Positions 4,671 to 6,572 of a stretch of DNA of 6,572 nt are shown here, piece by piece; positions within the stretch are counted from its first letter, which is position 1; the number at the start of each line of letters is the position of its first letter. The notes beneath the pieces are model-generated. The model did no database searches. It saw only the letters and a program-made list of their open reading frames with translations, and had not been told where the DNA came from. The stretch comes from JAFAXD01 sp035472475 (GTDB lineage Bacteria; Pseudomonadota; Alphaproteobacteria; Rhizobiales; Xanthobacteraceae), in NCBI GenBank assembly GCA_035472475.1, contig DATIPA010000149.1, positions 1-6,572 of the forward strand. The letters run 5' to 3'. Position numbers and translations under genes: made by a program.

Positions 4671-6572
4671 ATGCTCAAGCCTTTCAGCACAATACGAGTC
4701 CCGATCCTGATCGGTGCGGCGGCAGTCGTTGCATTGACGGTCGCCGAATTTCAGATGCCCAGAGACTGGCGCGCTGCCCTGCGTGAAGTCGGCTTCGATC
4801 AGGTGCTGGCGGCCGATCACGCGCTGCGGCCCATGAACGCCGACCGCGCGGGTCCGCCCGTCATCGTCGTCGACATCGATCGCCGCACGCTGCAGGCGAT
4901 GGGACCTTGGCCCTGGCCGCGGGCGAGCGTTGCGCAACTGGTCGATGCAATCGCCGTCCATAAGCCTGCTGCCATGGCGGTCGACATTTTGTTTGCCGAC
5001 CGCGATCCGCGATCGAGCACTGCGGCCAGCCAACCCGGGAAGCAGCCTGCCGCGCGTCCCGAATTGAGCGCGCTCGCCGAGCAGACGACCGAGGGCGACC
5101 AACGATTGGCGCAGGCGGGACGCGCGGTCCCTCTGGTGCTGGGGTTCGTGCTTGATCCGGAACGGTCCGGCGCGCCACCGCACGTGCCGATCATCACCCG
5201 CAATGCGCCCCGCCTCGATCAATTGTGGTCGGCCAGGGGCGCTACCGCACCACCCTCGCTCCTGACCGGGCGCGCGAGCGGGCTCGGCGCGCTGTCGCTC
5301 CCGGCCAACAGCGACGGCGTCGTGCGTTATGCGCCGCTTCTGGTTGGCGTCAGCGGCAACCTCCTCCCGGGCCTGGCGATAGAGTCGCTCCGCGTGGCGC
5401 GCGGTGGTTCGGCTTATCTGTTGCAAGCCGACCCGCTGGTGTTCGCAACCGCCGACCTGCAGATCCCGATCAATTCCGACGCGCTGCTACGCCTCGTGCC
5501 AACCTCGTCATCGGCGAGCGCCGCCCGAACCATCTCGGCGCTCGACGTGCTGCAAGGGCGGGCAAGCGCTGACCGCCTTGCCGGCGCGATCGTGCTCCTG
5601 GGCGGATCGGCGCCCGAGCTCGGCGGATTGCGCGAGACCGTCGGCGATCCGCTCACGCCCTCGGTTCAGATCCAGGCGAACGCCGTCGAGCAAATCCGCG
5701 ACGGGCGATTTCCCCGCCCAATCGCACACGCCCGCGTGACGCAAACGCTCCTCGTATTCCTGCTAGGCGCGCTGGCACTCGCGGTAAGCGTTGTCCTGCC
5801 ACCGGTATTCGGCACGGTTGGGCTCGCGATCATCATCCTGGTCACTTGGGCGGGCGCGATTGCGAGCTCGATCGTGGGCGATCGCCTGGTTGATCCGTTG
5901 ACGCCGTCGCTGGCCGGAGTTGCGGTCTTCGCGATCGCGTCGATCACCTCCTTTGCGGTGACCTACCGGCGCGAAGTGCTGGTTCGCCAGCGCTTCGAGC
6001 AGCACCTTGCTCCGGCCGTGGTCCGGCGCATCGTCGACCATCCGACGCTCATCAAGCTCACCGGCGAGCGCCGCGAGGTGACTTCGCTGTTCACCGACGT
6101 GGAAGGATTCACCGCGCTGACCCACCGGGCCGATGCCGAGGCGCTGGTCGATGTGCTCGACCATTACTTTGAAGGCATTGCGGCATTGATCGTCGAGCAC
6201 GGCGGGATGGTGGACAAGATCGTCGGCGACGCGGTGCATGCGCTGTTCAACGCGCCGCTCGACCTTGCGGACCATCCGCGCCAGGCAGTCGCATGCGCGG
6301 TGGCGTTGCGATCCTGGACCGCGTCGTACCGTATGTCGGCGGGCCCCGCCGCCCTACGGTTCGGGCGCACGCGCATCGGAATCGAAACCGGCGAGGCGAT
6401 CGTCGGCGATGTCGGCCTGCGCTCCAAGCTCGATTATACGGCCTATGGCGATGCGGTGAATGCCGCGTCCCGCCTCGAAGCCGCCAACAAGGAACTCGGT
6501 TCATCGATCTGCGTCGGGCCGGCGGCTGCGGCGCGCTGCAACCCGGACACGCTGCGGCCGCTCGGGGCGATC
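4671..6572 (+). CDS. CHASE2-domain class III adenylate cyclase, C-terminus beyond window
   Basis: There are 634 open codons to the window edge. A membrane segment at about 10-24 leads into a periplasmic CHASE2 sensor (about 30-350) with VVDIDRRTL (D68, D70), GPWPWPR, VDILFADRD (104-112), SDGVVRYAPLL (D215) and a distal IVLLGGSAPEL. Three membrane segments at about 358-432 follow, then a class III cyclase domain. Its metal aspartates are D476 (FTDVEGFT) and D520 (KIVGD). K516 and D588 (DYT) are the adenine-selecting pair. N597 and R601 (NAASR) are the transition-state residues. All point to an active adenylate cyclase making cAMP from ATP, probably as a homodimer, with the CHASE2 domain sensing an unknown periplasmic signal. 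There is no HAMP or PAS domain between membrane and catalytic parts. ATG 4671 is fixed by GGAGTGA at 4658-4664 and an in-frame TGA at 4662-4664. By family layout the missing tail is probably well under 100 residues. Guanylate specificity is unlikely given K516/D588. Confidence 0.93.
   Translation, partial: MLKPFSTIRVPILIGAAAVVALTVAEFQMPRDWRAALREVGFDQVLAADHALRPMNADRAGPPVIVVDIDRRTLQAMGPWPWPRASVAQLVDAIAVHKPAAMAVDILFADRDPRSSTAASQPGKQPAARPELSALAEQTTEGDQRLAQAGRAVPLVLGFVLDPERSGAPPHVPIITRNAPRLDQLWSARGATAPPSLLTGRASGLGALSLPANSDGVVRYAPLLVGVSGNLLPGLAIESLRVARGGSAYLLQADPLVFATADLQIPINSDALLRLVPTSSSASAARTISALDVLQGRASADRLAGAIVLLGGSAPELGGLRETVGDPLTPSVQIQANAVEQIRDGRFPRPIAHARVTQTLLVFLLGALALAVSVVLPPVFGTVGLAIIILVTWAGAIASSIVGDRLVDPLTPSLAGVAVFAIASITSFAVTYRREVLVRQRFEQHLAPAVVRRIVDHPTLIKLTGERREVTSLFTDVEGFTALTHRADAEALVDVLDHYFEGIAALIVEHGGMVDKIVGDAVHALFNAPLDLADHPRQAVACAVALRSWTASYRMSAGPAALRFGRTRIGIETGEAIVGDVGLRSKLDYTAYGDAVNAASRLEAANKELGSSICVGPAAAARCNPDTLRPLGAI

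Noticed and set aside
4392..5426. 344-codon minus-strand frame opposite the FecR-domain and CHASE2 genes
   Set aside because: It is antisense to two genes with clear domains and has typical shadow composition without motifs.

Overview
The window is GC-rich DNA with tight gene spacing and almost no non-coding sequence. Its protein families look alphaproteobacterial, most like the Bradyrhizobium/Rhodopseudomonas/Xanthobacteraceae side of the Hyphomicrobiales. That placement rests on composition and protein style, since no search could be run. There are six protein-coding genes: one on the minus strand cut by the left edge, four complete on the plus strand, and one on the plus strand cut by the right edge. 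No tRNA, rRNA, CRISPR array, insertion sequence or phage gene was seen.

Left part (1-381): the N-terminal 62 codons of a propionyl-CoA synthetase-type (PrpE-like) enzyme run leftwards. A 193-bp divergent spacer separates it from the next gene. The spacer holds a long imperfect dyad (245-277), a weak sigma-70-like promoter candidate, a very GC-rich hairpin (324-345) and a 12-residue mini-ORF whose stop overlaps the GTG start of the next gene.

Middle (382-3866): three plus-strand genes with gaps of 43 and 58 bp could form one transcript. They encode a TauE/SafE-family membrane exporter, an exported glycerophosphodiester phosphodiesterase, and a 542-residue AMP-forming acyl-CoA synthetase of the DmdB/plant-AAE type. 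They do not form an obvious single pathway. The PrpE-like, DmdB-like and TauE-like genes together would be compatible with short-chain or organosulfur acid metabolism, but this is only a hypothesis.

Right part (3867-6572): a 127-bp spacer with a small inverted repeat and two CTATAT boxes precedes a two-gene unit. The first gene encodes a secreted FecR-domain protein with a Tat-like signal. The second, 41 bp downstream, encodes a membrane CHASE2-domain class III adenylate cyclase that is cut by the window edge. All visible catalytic and adenine-selecting residues of the cyclase are present. The pair reads as a candidate envelope-sensing cAMP module in which the periplasmic FecR-domain protein may modulate the periplasmic CHASE2 sensor. 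This is the most interesting system in the window.
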